Source: TMED23 sp964566055
GTDB taxonomy: Bacteria; Pseudomonadota; Alphaproteobacteria; Rhodospirillales; UBA2165
DNA: 64,000 nt
NCBI GenBank assembly: GCA_964566055.1
Contig: CAZMHI010000015.1
Location: 12,468-76,467, forward strand
Direction of reading: 5' to 3'
Shown here: one piece after another, positions 1 to 7,266 of the stretch
Layout of the letters: every line of letters begins with the position of its first letter
Numbering within the stretch: position 1 is the stretch's first letter
Position numbers and translations under genes: made by a program
The notes under the pieces: model-generated
Databases searched by the model: none
Seen by the model: only the letters and a program-made list of their open reading frames with translations
What the model was told of the DNA's origin: nothing

Positions 1-109
1 GCCGCCGCATGTAGGCAGTGGTGTTCATGTTGGCGATGTTGTTCGAGATCACTTCGACATTCTGCTGCTGGGCGAGCATGCCCGTGGCTGCAATATTTAG
101 AGATTTCAT
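1..109 (-). CDS. flgG: Flagellar distal rod protein FlgG, N-terminal fragment (cut by window edge)
   Basis: The leftward reading frame starts with ATG at 109 and runs off the window at base 1, giving about 36 residues. These begin MKSLNIAATGMLAQQQNVEV and continue with the SNNIANMNTT signature of the rod/hook/basal-body N-terminal domain. FlgG forms the distal rod of the flagellar basal body and is exported by the flagellar type III apparatus. An AGGACGGG ribosome site lies just upstream. It follows flgF on the same strand, the usual flgF-flgG order, so the two are probably co-transcribed. The start residues are very typical of FlgG, so the name is secure although most of the gene is not seen. 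Confidence 0.93.
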   Translation of the reverse strand, partial: MKSLNIAATGMLAQQQNVEVISNNIANMNTTAYMRR

Positions 110-176
110 TTTCCCGTCCTTTCCATTTTTCGCTACGCTTCCTATGCGCTTGTTCTGTTTTGGTGAGATTTCACGT

Positions 177-956
177 TTAGAATCTCGGCGCTAATTGTTG
201 GATCATTTTCTTCATGCGCTGATCTTCCTTGTCGACAAATGAGCGCACACTGTCATAGGCGCGCTGTACTTGAATCATTTTGGATATTTCGAGAATTGGA
301 TTGACGTTTGAGCCCTCTAAGGCACCTTGAATGATCTGAGGGTTTTCAACGTCTTGGGCTCCGGGGACCCCATCGTCGGCGTCGCCATCACCATCACCAC
401 TCGGTTGTTTGTCCGAGAACAACAGACCACCAGGCCGTTTCTGAAGACTTTGCGGATCGTCAAATTTAACAACTTTCAGTTTGCCGATTTGGCCGTTGTT
501 GGTCGAGATCGTACCGTCGGCGCTAATACTGATATCTTTGTCATCCGGACTGAAGAAGAACGGCGTGCCAGCGTTTGAAAGTATTGGCAAGTTACTTTGA
601 TTTACCAGCTGACCTTCTGGGTTTAGATTAAAACGACCGTTTCGAGTGTAGAGTTGGCCATCCGGTGTATCGACGACAAAATAGCCCTCGCCTTGTATGG
701 CGACATCCAACGGATTTTCGGTTTTCTTGATCGGGCCTTCACTCATGTTTTGAAACTGAGCAACGTCACGAACATAGGCCAGTTTTTGCGGCACGAAACT
801 TCCACTGCCTTTACTTTTCACCAGATGCTCGACGAACATCATGGTTTCGGTCTTAAAGGCCGTGGTGTTCATATTGGCGATGTTGTTAGCAACAACATCC
901 AGTTCGCGTCTTAACGCCCCTTGGCGCGACAACGCGATATACGCGGAGTTTTCCAT
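177..956 (-). CDS. flgF: Flagellar proximal rod protein FlgF
   Basis: This 259-residue rod protein carries the flagellar rod N-terminal motif near its start (residues about 5-35, ending in NNIANMNTTAFK). Its C-terminal helix has the typical EISKMIQVQRAYDSV pattern. FlgF is one of the proximal rod subunits that assemble between the MS ring and FlgG. It is slightly longer than usual because of an Asp/Gly-rich loop (SGDGDGDADDG, around residues 186-196). It precedes flgG by 67 bases and is divergent from fliL. A sigma-54 type promoter lies about 40 bases upstream of its start, so it is probably a middle or late flagellar gene, as in Caulobacter. Confidence 0.95.
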   Translation of the reverse strand: MENSAYIALSRQGALRRELDVVANNIANMNTTAFKTETMMFVEHLVKSKGSGSFVPQKLAYVRDVAQFQNMSEGPIKKTENPLDVAIQGEGYFVVDTPDGQLYTRNGRFNLNPEGQLVNQSNLPILSNAGTPFFFSPDDKDISISADGTISTNNGQIGKLKVVKFDDPQSLQKRPGGLLFSDKQPSGDGDGDADDGVPGAQDVENPQIIQGALEGSNVNPILEISKMIQVQRAYDSVRSFVDKEDQRMKKMIQQLAPRF

Positions 957-995
957 TTTTCCCGTTCCTTTATTTTTAAAGGTTGTCCCGACTGT

Positions 996-1011
996 TGCAT
1001 CATGCGTGCCA
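996..1011 (-). promoter_or_regulatory. Sigma-54 type promoter for flgF-flgG
   Basis: Read on the minus strand the sequence is TGGCACGCATGATGCA. It matches the consensus TGGCACG-N4-TTGCW at all but one fixed position, with GG and GC exactly ten bases apart. The expected transcript start lies about 28 bases before the flgF ATG. Sigma-54 control of rod and hook genes is established in Caulobacter; its use here is inferred. Confidence 0.7.
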
Positions 1012-1133
1012 GTTTTTTAAATCCTTATATATCAGTAGGTTATGAAATCTATTGAGCTGTAACCGAGGTGTTTAAATAGGATAAGATTGGTGTGGGGAGG
1101 CAATAGTTGCCGAGCAAGCTATTGTCCTGTGGT

Positions 1134-1149
1134 TGGAAGTATCGTTGCA
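1134..1149 (+). promoter_or_regulatory. Possible sigma-54 promoter for the fliL-fliM operon
   Basis: TGGAAGTATCGTTGCA keeps the GG and TTGCA elements at the correct ten-base separation but lacks the CACG extension. It would give a leader of about 190 bases before fliL, which is long. This is a weaker candidate than the one facing flgF. Confidence 0.4.
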
Positions 1150-1350
1150 CCGAAGTGGTATTTTTTGATAAAATATTAATGCCGCGCACTTGGCGATAAA
1201 GTGCTAAAATCATTTTCTATTTGTTGGGCAGAAACTCTTTGGGTGATAGGCGTTTTTCAATATCTTATTAACTAACTGTACTTATTGTATGGATTAGAGT
1301 TTTAATCCGGCGAAAATAGCTGGAACAAATAAAGTGGAAGTTGGTGGGCT

Positions 1351-1914
1351 ATGGCCGACGATGATTTAGATGAAGACGAATTAGACGGCGAAGAAGACGA
1401 AGATGAAGATGATGAGGACGGGGAGTCCTCTGGTGGAGGGAAGAAAAAACTTTTCATCATCATTGGACTCGTAGTTCTCTTATTAGTAGGTGGTGGCGCC
1501 GCTGCATTCTTTATGGGCTTTCTTGATCCGCTGTTGGGAATGGAAGAAGAGCAGTCCGACGCTAGTAAAGGTGAAGGCGGTGATGGCGGTGAAGGTGCGC
1601 CGGCAGGAGCAGCAGTCTTTTATGATCTGCCGGAAATGCTGGTAAATCTGAATACGGGCGACCGCAAAGCCACATTTTTAAAAATCAAAGTGGCGTTGGA
1701 AGTGCCTTCACCCGATGAAATTCCGAAATTACAAGCGCTCATGCCCAGGGTCATCGATAATTTTCAAGTTTATCTGCGGGAATTGCGGATTGATGACCTC
1801 AAAGGTTCTGCCGGAATGTATCGATTGCGTGAAGAATTGCTAACCCGCGTAAATGCTGCAATTGCTCCGGCTAAGGTGAACGCCGTACTATTTAAAGAAA
1901 TGCTGGTGCAGTAA
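1351..1914 (+). CDS. fliL: Flagellar basal body-associated protein FliL
   Basis: This 187-residue protein has a very acidic cytoplasmic N-terminus (Asp/Glu nearly throughout residues 3-25). A KKK stop-transfer flank and one membrane helix (about 33-55) follow. The periplasmic domain contains the FliL hallmark of a Leu-rich strand (VNLNTGDRKATFLKIKVALE) and a C-terminus ending in LFKEMLVQ. FliL binds the stator around the motor and supports torque or stator stability. It heads the run fliL-fliM, the usual alphaproteobacterial order, 67 bases before fliM. The length of the acidic head is unusual. The assignment is firm from the membrane topology and neighbour. Confidence 0.92.
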   Translation: MADDDLDEDELDGEEDEDEDDEDGESSGGGKKKLFIIIGLVVLLLVGGGAAAFFMGFLDPLLGMEEEQSDASKGEGGDGGEGAPAGAAVFYDLPEMLVNLNTGDRKATFLKIKVALEVPSPDEIPKLQALMPRVIDNFQVYLRELRIDDLKGSAGMYRLREELLTRVNAAIAPAKVNAVLFKEMLVQ

Positions 1915-1981
1915 ACAATTTGATAACCAGTGCTAAGTTAATGTGGTGAACGTTTATAAAAAATGAGAGGGAAGCTGAATT

Positions 1982-3136
1982 ATGACAGTTCCTCCGGGCG
2001 ATGAAGATGTTGATCAAGATGCCATGGCTGCTGAGTGGGAAGCTCAGATGGATGGCGAAGGCGAAGAAGGTGATGAGCAGGATGACCTAGCCGCCGAATG
2101 GGAGGCGATGGTCGGTGGTGGCGACGATGGCATGGGCGGTGACGTCGTATCCAGCGTTTCCGGTCGTGAAACCACCCGCGTTCTGAACCAGGATGAGATC
2201 GACAGTTTACTTGGCTTCGATGAAGAAGCCGAAGACGTTTCTGATAAATCCGGTATCCAGGCAATTCTTAACAGCGCGATGGTCTCCTATGAGCGGCTGC
2301 CGATGCTTGAAGTTGTCTTTGACCGGCTGGTTCGGATGATGTCGACCTCCTTGCGTAATTTTACTTCCGATAACGTCGAGGTATCGCTTGATAATATTGC
2401 GAGCCTTCGTTTTGGCGACTATCTAAATTCTATCCCGTTGCCTGCTATGCTCGGTGTCTTCAAAGCTGAAGAATGGGACAACTTTGGACTTCTAACCGTC
2501 GATAGTTCTCTGATTTATTCCACCGTGGATGTCTTGCTGGGTGGCCGTCGCGGCACCGCTGCCATGCGTATTGAAGGCCGCCCCTATACGACGATTGAGC
2601 GCAATTTGGTCGAGCGTATGGTGCATGTGATTTTGGCTGATCTCAGTACTGCCTTTGATCCCCTAAGCCCGGTCACTTTCCGCTTTGAACGCCTCGAAAC
2701 CAATCCCCGTTTTGCCACGATTTCCAGGCCTTCCAATGCCGCAATTGTCGCTAAATTGCGTATCGATATGGAAGATCGCGGCGGCCGGCTTGAATTGCTT
2801 ATTCCTTATGCGACATTGGAGCCGGTACGTGAGTTGCTGCTCCAGATGTTTATGGGTGAAAAATTTGGCCGGGATTCAATCTGGGAAACTCATCTTGCCG
2901 AGGAACTTTGGAAGACAGACGTTGATCTAACAGCAGTCTTAGACCGCCAAACCATGAGTTTAGGGCAGGTTTTTGATCTCAAAGTTGGCTCTCAGTTAGT
3001 GCTTGGTGCTACTCCAAATTCCTCGGTTGAAATAAATTGCGGTAATATACCCATGTTTAAAGGCAATATGGGCCGCAAAGGCGACAGTATTGCGGTCCGA
3101 ATTTCCGATAAAATGTTGTTGAAGGAGTCAGAGTAA
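1982..3136 (+). CDS. fliM: Flagellar motor switch protein FliM
   Basis: FliM forms the C-ring with FliG and FliN and receives phospho-CheY to switch rotation. The 384 residues comprise an acidic extension (1-66), the CheY-binding peptide NQDEIDSLLGF (about 69-79), a CheC/CheX-like middle domain, and a C-terminal SpoA (FliN-like) domain from about residue 300 with the motif QVFDLKVGSQLVLG. In enteric FliM the CheY peptide is at the extreme N-terminus; here an imperfect repeat (AAEWEAQM at 16-23, AAEWEAMV at 37-44) precedes it. A GAGAGGGAAG ribosome site supports the ATG. It overlaps no neighbour, and the next gene begins 3 bases downstream. Confidence 0.95.
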   Translation: MTVPPGDEDVDQDAMAAEWEAQMDGEGEEGDEQDDLAAEWEAMVGGGDDGMGGDVVSSVSGRETTRVLNQDEIDSLLGFDEEAEDVSDKSGIQAILNSAMVSYERLPMLEVVFDRLVRMMSTSLRNFTSDNVEVSLDNIASLRFGDYLNSIPLPAMLGVFKAEEWDNFGLLTVDSSLIYSTVDVLLGGRRGTAAMRIEGRPYTTIERNLVERMVHVILADLSTAFDPLSPVTFRFERLETNPRFATISRPSNAAIVAKLRIDMEDRGGRLELLIPYATLEPVRELLLQMFMGEKFGRDSIWETHLAEELWKTDVDLTAVLDRQTMSLGQVFDLKVGSQLVLGATPNSSVEINCGNIPMFKGNMGRKGDSIAVRISDKMLLKESE

Positions 3137-3138
3137 CA

Positions 3139-3669
3139 GTGGCTTTAATGATTGATATATTTATAGCTGTATTGTTAATCGCGGCAATTGGCTATGGCAT
3201 GGTTCTCAACCGTCGAATTGTTGCCCTACGGCGAGATCAGGCAGACCTTGAGCGCTTGGCTATCAGTTTTCATGAAGCCACAACGCGCGCCGAATCGAGT
3301 GTCGGTAATTTGAAAAAAGCGGCTCAAAAATCATCTCAGATATTAAAGGATGGCATTGATCAAGCGACGCGCGTTCGCGACGATTTGAATTATCTGGTAG
3401 ATCGAGGTGAGGCCTTAGGAGACCAGTTGGAAAATTCTGTACGCAATTTTGAGAAATCTGATTTACCGAGTCAGGATAACATCGGCAAGAGTAAGCTGCC
3501 AAGAAATCCTGTTGAGCCGGCCAATGAATTTTTGCCTGCGGAAATTGAACAGGAACTACCGAAACGAAAAGTAGCAGGAGCGATTGCCCCGGTCGAAACG
3601 GCAGACACTGAACTCGCTAAATCGGAAGCAGAACGGGAACTAATCAAAGCTTTGCAGGCGGTGAGATAG
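3139..3669 (+). CDS. Small membrane-anchored coiled-coil protein of the fliM locus (DUF6468-like)
   Basis: The 176-residue product starts with one membrane helix (about residues 3-22). A charged helical segment with coiled-coil character (about 30-110) and a polar tail ending in ELIKALQAVR follow. The GTG start follows the fliM stop by only two bases and has GAAGGAG upstream, so it is translationally linked to fliM. Proteins of this type recur next to fliM in Rhodospirillales and, as I recall, are grouped as DUF6468; that family name should be verified. The position suggests a motor- or C-ring-associated role, but no activity can be read from the sequence. Confidence 0.7.
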   Translation: MALMIDIFIAVLLIAAIGYGMVLNRRIVALRRDQADLERLAISFHEATTRAESSVGNLKKAAQKSSQILKDGIDQATRVRDDLNYLVDRGEALGDQLENSVRNFEKSDLPSQDNIGKSKLPRNPVEPANEFLPAEIEQELPKRKVAGAIAPVETADTELAKSEAERELIKALQAVR

Positions 3670-3679
3670 CTGGAATACG

Positions 3680-4414
3680 ATGTTTAAATTCTTGGCAAAA
3701 ATTAGAATTGTACCGATGACAATCTTTGCGGCAGCACTCATGCTGTCGTTCAAAGTGAGTGATATCTTGAACGGTATTGAGACATCACTGGATGCTTTTT
3801 CTGTTGCCAAAGTTCAAGCTCAACAGCCACCTGAGGCACCACCACCTCCACCGGCAAACCTGCCAACGAATAATGCGCCGCCGCCGGAAGATGGTGCACC
3901 ACCTCCTGGAGATATTCCGCCGCCGCCAGGTGAAGAAGCCGATGATACTGCCCAACAGGAACCGGAAGGGGATGATCCTCAAGACGATCCGACACTATTT
4001 ACCCAAACCGAGATCGACCTCTTGCAACAGCTAGCGGACCGCCGCGAAAGAATTGAAGCGCGGGCGGAAGAGATAGAGTTGCGGGCCGGATTGCTTGGTG
4101 CGGCGGAAAAGCGCATTGATAAAAAAATTCAGGAGATGAAAGCTCTGGAATTGACGATCCAAAAACTAATCAAAACGCATGATCAACAAGAAGAAGCTAA
4201 AATGCAGTCTTTGGTGAAGATATATGAGAACATGAAACCCAAAGATGCGGCGAGAATCTTCGAAGAATTGGATATAAATACACTTTTGTCGGTTGCTGAA
4301 CGGATGAAAGAGCGTAAATTAGCACCGGTTATGGCCAAAATGAATGCCCAAAAAGCCAAGGAAATGACCGTAGAATTGACTAAATTGCGTGAATTGCCTG
4401 ATCCGGGGACATAA
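3680..4414 (+). CDS. MotE-like flagellar motor chaperone (MgtE N-domain protein)
   Basis: The 244 residues contain an N-terminal membrane or signal segment (about 10-30) and a Pro-rich linker (50-85). A long helical region (108-175) follows, then an MgtE N-domain-like C-terminal part with MKPKDAARIFEELD (about 185-200) and LAPVMAKMNAQKA. This matches the MotE family, which in Sinorhizobium is a periplasmic partner of MotC and needed for motility. It sits between the fliM group and cheY, consistent with a motor function. The helix opens with TQTEIDLLQQL, which resembles the CheY-binding peptide of FliM but is probably a family feature. The symbol is left blank because only family-level identity can be claimed. 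Confidence 0.8.
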   Translation: MFKFLAKIRIVPMTIFAAALMLSFKVSDILNGIETSLDAFSVAKVQAQQPPEAPPPPPANLPTNNAPPPEDGAPPPGDIPPPPGEEADDTAQQEPEGDDPQDDPTLFTQTEIDLLQQLADRRERIEARAEEIELRAGLLGAAEKRIDKKIQEMKALELTIQKLIKTHDQQEEAKMQSLVKIYENMKPKDAARIFEELDINTLLSVAERMKERKLAPVMAKMNAQKAKEMTVELTKLRELPDPGT

Positions 4415-4538
4415 AAGTGAAGATAAGACGTTGAAAAAGCTTGTAAACACAGGTGCAGGATCACTATCTATTTAGCATAATATCTTCACTGACGAGGATA
4501 TTAGTCTTATTGTAGTGCCTAATAATATGGAGTGACTG

Positions 4539-4931
4539 ATGGCTGTAGACACGAACATGCGTGTTTTGATTGTAGATGATTACAAAACAATGCTGCGCAT
4601 TATGCGTAATCTTCTTAAGCAGTTGAACTTCAACAATGTTGAAGAAGCGATTGATGGATCCGAAGCGCTCGGAAAGTTGCGCGAAGGTGATGGGGACTAC
4701 GGTTTGATTATTTCGGACTGGAATATGGAACCAATGACGGGAATCCAATTGTTACGTGAAGTGCGTGGTGATGACGGTCTGAAGGCGATCCCTTTCATTA
4801 TGGTGACGGCAGAAAGTAAATCTGAAAACGTCATCGCTGCAAAAGAGGCGGGTGTTTCCAACTATATCGTGAAGCCTTTTAACGCCGAAACGCTGAAATC
4901 AAAAATGGTTAGTGTGCTAGGTGAGTTCTAA
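4539..4931 (+). CDS. cheY: Chemotaxis response regulator CheY
   Basis: This is a single receiver domain of 130 residues. It has the acidic pair D13/D14, the phospho-acceptor D60 (in ISDWNM), the switch threonine T90 (MVTAES) and the lysine K112 (VKPF). It has no output domain, so it acts by binding targets such as FliM. It is followed 12 bases later by cheZ, which would remove its phosphate. The ATG has GGAG upstream (AATATGGAGTGACTG). Length and motifs are standard for CheY, and its place inside the motor operon argues for direct control of the switch. Confidence 0.93.
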   Translation: MAVDTNMRVLIVDDYKTMLRIMRNLLKQLNFNNVEEAIDGSEALGKLREGDGDYGLIISDWNMEPMTGIQLLREVRGDDGLKAIPFIMVTAESKSENVIAAKEAGVSNYIVKPFNAETLKSKMVSVLGEF

Positions 4932-4943
4932 AGGATTGCTAAT

Positions 4944-5699
4944 TTGGCAACTCGCAAAACCAAGAGCGATTTAGAAAAAAAGCTCGAAAAGCTTCAAAAA
5001 CAGGACGGCGGTACGATCAAGATCGAGAGTATCGCCGCAATTGTTGATGAAACTGTTTCAAGCGCTATTTCTGCTGTGCTTGAGAAAGACAGTACGCTTA
5101 TCCATGAGCTGGAACTGCTGGGGCAATATATCGCTGACGCTAAAGCTGAAATTGCCGAGCTTAGGCCTGATGATCTGAAAAACGAGCACCTTCCCGCCGC
5201 CTCGGGCGAGTTGGATGAGATTGTCAAAGCAACTGAAGTTGCGACCCATGAAATTATGGACGCAACTGAGGTCATAGGCCAAATTGGTGATGAAATTGGT
5301 GGCGATCATGGCGACTCAATTTTCGACACGACAATGCGCATTTATCAGGCCTGCGGGTTTCAAGACATAACCGGCCAACGCATTAATAAAATTGTTGGCA
5401 CACTAAAACATATCGAAGACAAAGTAGATGCCTTAGCTTTAGCATTTGGCGAAAGCAGCGGTGAAAAAACCAAAAAAACACCCAAAAAGCAGATTAAAAA
5501 ACCAGCCAAAAAAGCTGTAAAAACAAAAGCCAAAAAGTCTCCTAAAAAGACAGCTAAGAAACCATCAAAAAAATCACTTGGGAAGAAAAGCGACAAAAAA
5601 CAGACCGTAGCTGACGCCGATCTTCTAGGAGGCCCGCAATTGCCGGGTGATGCTATCAAGCAAGACGAGGTCGACGCGCTACTGGCCAGCTTTGATTAG
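4944..5699 (+). CDS. cheZ: Chemotaxis phosphatase CheZ with Lys-rich insert
   Basis: CheZ dephosphorylates CheY-P. The long helical hairpin contains the catalytic signature FQDITGQRI with D141 and Q145 in the places of the known catalytic Asp and Gln. The C-terminus (residues 240-251, QDEVDALLASFD) matches the CheY-docking helix. Between them lies an unusual tract, residues 174-220, made almost only of Lys, Ala, Pro, Ser and Thr, like a histone H1 tail. The start codon is TTG at 4944 with AAGGA upstream. The gene follows cheY directly. A second cheZ-like gene lies at 57433-57963. Confidence 0.92.
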   Translation: MATRKTKSDLEKKLEKLQKQDGGTIKIESIAAIVDETVSSAISAVLEKDSTLIHELELLGQYIADAKAEIAELRPDDLKNEHLPAASGELDEIVKATEVATHEIMDATEVIGQIGDEIGGDHGDSIFDTTMRIYQACGFQDITGQRINKIVGTLKHIEDKVDALALAFGESSGEKTKKTPKKQIKKPAKKAVKTKAKKSPKKTAKKPSKKSLGKKSDKKQTVADADLLGGPQLPGDAIKQDEVDALLASFD

Positions 5700-5705
5700 C
5701 AGCGC

Positions 5706-6539
5706 ATGGCAGATCAAAATGCGACAGCAGGGCGCTTTTTAACGGGAAGTGGCAACACAACCATTCTCCAGTTCCTCAGTCTTTATCTTCTCGTTTTAGC
5801 ATTTTTTATTTTACTGGTAACAATTTCGACGTTTGAAAAAGTGAAATCAAGCGCCGTAATGGATAGTTTGAATTCCACTTTTGCGACCGTGCTGCCTCCT
5901 AAGACTGATCTGACTTCCTTTACATCCAAATCCGGCCCGATTGTTGCCGGCCAGGCTTTTCAGGACAAGACCAGCAAGTTGTTTGCGACGACCTTGGGCG
6001 TTGAAAAAATTGAGGTCATTCAGCCCGGCCGGGTTATGCGTGTGCAGATGGCCGCCGATTCTTTATTTGAAAACGAAAAAGCGGTTATTCGAGAAGCACA
6101 ACGCCCGATGATTGACCGGCTTATTGCTTCCTTGAGCAATCGGCCGCCGGGCTTTCAATTTGATATGGAGTTTGTAATCGGCAGTGCTTTTGCCACGGGA
6201 ACCAGTCTGCCGATCGGTCAAACTCTGGAAATGTCCCGCGCCGGAGCCTTCGTAAGGGAAATGTTAGGCCGTGGAATACCGCCGGATGCTATATCAATAG
6301 GCATGCGCCATATTGAAGAAGGTCAAATCGTCATGTGGTTCTACGTTCGCTCACCAGAGGAGGCTCGTAATTTTTATGACCGGCTGATCGCCCAACCGGA
6401 AGAAAAGCCTGCAGACGAAACTGACGATGCACCGAGCACGCCGATAGATGAGCCGGGATCGGCGCCAAGTTCCTTGACCCCGACTGAGACGCCAGCGGAG
6501 ACACCTCAACCAAACATTGGGGGAGATGACGATGGCTGA
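5706..6539 (+). CDS. MotB-like OmpA-domain protein lacking the channel aspartate
   Basis: The 277 residues show one N-terminal membrane helix (about 20-42), a periplasmic linker, and an OmpA/MotB-type domain (about 100-225) with SLFENEKAVIREAQRP and LEMSRAGAFVREMLGRG. The tail is Pro/Glu/Thr-rich. MotB normally carries an essential Asp in the membrane helix for proton transfer; the helix here (QFLSLYLLVLAFFILLV) contains no acidic residue. It overlaps the start of the next gene, a MotB-like protein that does carry the Asp. It may be a non-conducting partner of the stator or a peptidoglycan anchor. No motA is seen in the window. Confidence 0.7.
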   Translation: MADQNATAGRFLTGSGNTTILQFLSLYLLVLAFFILLVTISTFEKVKSSAVMDSLNSTFATVLPPKTDLTSFTSKSGPIVAGQAFQDKTSKLFATTLGVEKIEVIQPGRVMRVQMAADSLFENEKAVIREAQRPMIDRLIASLSNRPPGFQFDMEFVIGSAFATGTSLPIGQTLEMSRAGAFVREMLGRGIPPDAISIGMRHIEEGQIVMWFYVRSPEEARNFYDRLIAQPEEKPADETDDAPSTPIDEPGSAPSSLTPTETPAETPQPNIGGDDDG

Positions 6540-7251
6540 TGTGATGCCGCCTCAAGCCGCGTCTACCGGAGGAAGAAAGCCATCTTCGGTTTGGTTGATA
6601 ATTTTTACCGACCTTGTTGCCTTGCTGCTGACCTTTTTTGTCATGCTTTTCTCAATGTCCAATGTGCAAATCGATCGTTGGAAAGAAATGATAGATGCTT
6701 TGTCGCAAACCTTAAATCCGGCGAAAGAAACTGTGAAAATGATACCGGCATCGGAATATAATATTTCTTCAATCTTTCGCCGTCGTGCCATTAATCTCGA
6801 TTATCTGCTGGCGGTATTTGAAGCAAAAGTGATTCGCAATGAAGCTCTAAAGGGGAGCAAAATAACGTTGCTGGAAGATCGCCTCGTTATTTCATTGCCG
6901 GGTGAAATATTGTTTTCGACCGGTTCAGCGGTATTACAAGATCAAGCTAAAGGAGCTTTATTCACGTTAGGTGGATTGTTGAGAAATGTTGAGAATCAAC
7001 TTGCCATCAATGGATTTTCCGCCGAGGCGGATTTTGTGGACCAAGAGTATACTTCTAATTGGGAATTGTCTTTGGCGCGCTCGATTGCCATTGGTAATTC
7101 TTTCCGGCGGGCGGGCTATACAGAAGAGATATTGAACTTCGGCTATGGTGATTCCCGGGCGCCATTTCTGGCCAAGGCGACCGATGAGCAACGTAAAACT
7201 TTGTCTAAACGGATAGATATAGTAATAATGTCAGCGGGTAGTGCTATATAG
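6532..7251 (+). CDS. Flagellar motor protein MotB-like (OmpA domain, channel Asp present)
   Basis: The chosen ATG at 6532 has GGGGGAG seven bases upstream and overlaps the previous stop by 8 bases; an upstream TTG at 6517 and ATG at 6526 are possible. The 239-residue protein has one membrane helix (about 20-42) with FTDLVALLLTFFVMLF, where D27 matches the proton-binding Asp of MotB. The C-terminal OmpA-like peptidoglycan-binding domain shows ILFSTGSAVL, NWELSLARSIAIGNSFRRAGY and RKTLSKRIDIVI. It probably forms an ion-conducting stator with a MotA encoded elsewhere. Its tandem position with an Asp-less relative is notable. Confidence 0.82.
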   Translation: MADVMPPQAASTGGRKPSSVWLIIFTDLVALLLTFFVMLFSMSNVQIDRWKEMIDALSQTLNPAKETVKMIPASEYNISSIFRRRAINLDYLLAVFEAKVIRNEALKGSKITLLEDRLVISLPGEILFSTGSAVLQDQAKGALFTLGGLLRNVENQLAINGFSAEADFVDQEYTSNWELSLARSIAIGNSFRRAGYTEEILNFGYGDSRAPFLAKATDEQRKTLSKRIDIVIMSAGSAI

Positions 7252-7266
7252 TGCGGTTTTGAGACG

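Larger units (their letters stand above)
957..1350. promoter_or_regulatory. Divergent flgF / fliL intergenic control region
   Basis: No gene is visible in these 394 bases. On the minus strand a sigma-54 type element sits at 996-1011 facing flgF. On the plus strand a weaker one sits at 1134-1149 facing fliL. A small hairpin, GGATTA-N6-TAATCC, lies at 1291-1308 shortly before fliL. The rest is AT-rich. The layout suggests independent control of the two flagellar operons from one shared region. Confidence 0.6.

Noticed and set aside
380..400. Run of CATCAC units that would spell a histidine tract on the plus strand
   Set aside because: It is the complement of the Asp/Gly loop of FlgF and lies in no supported plus-strand gene.
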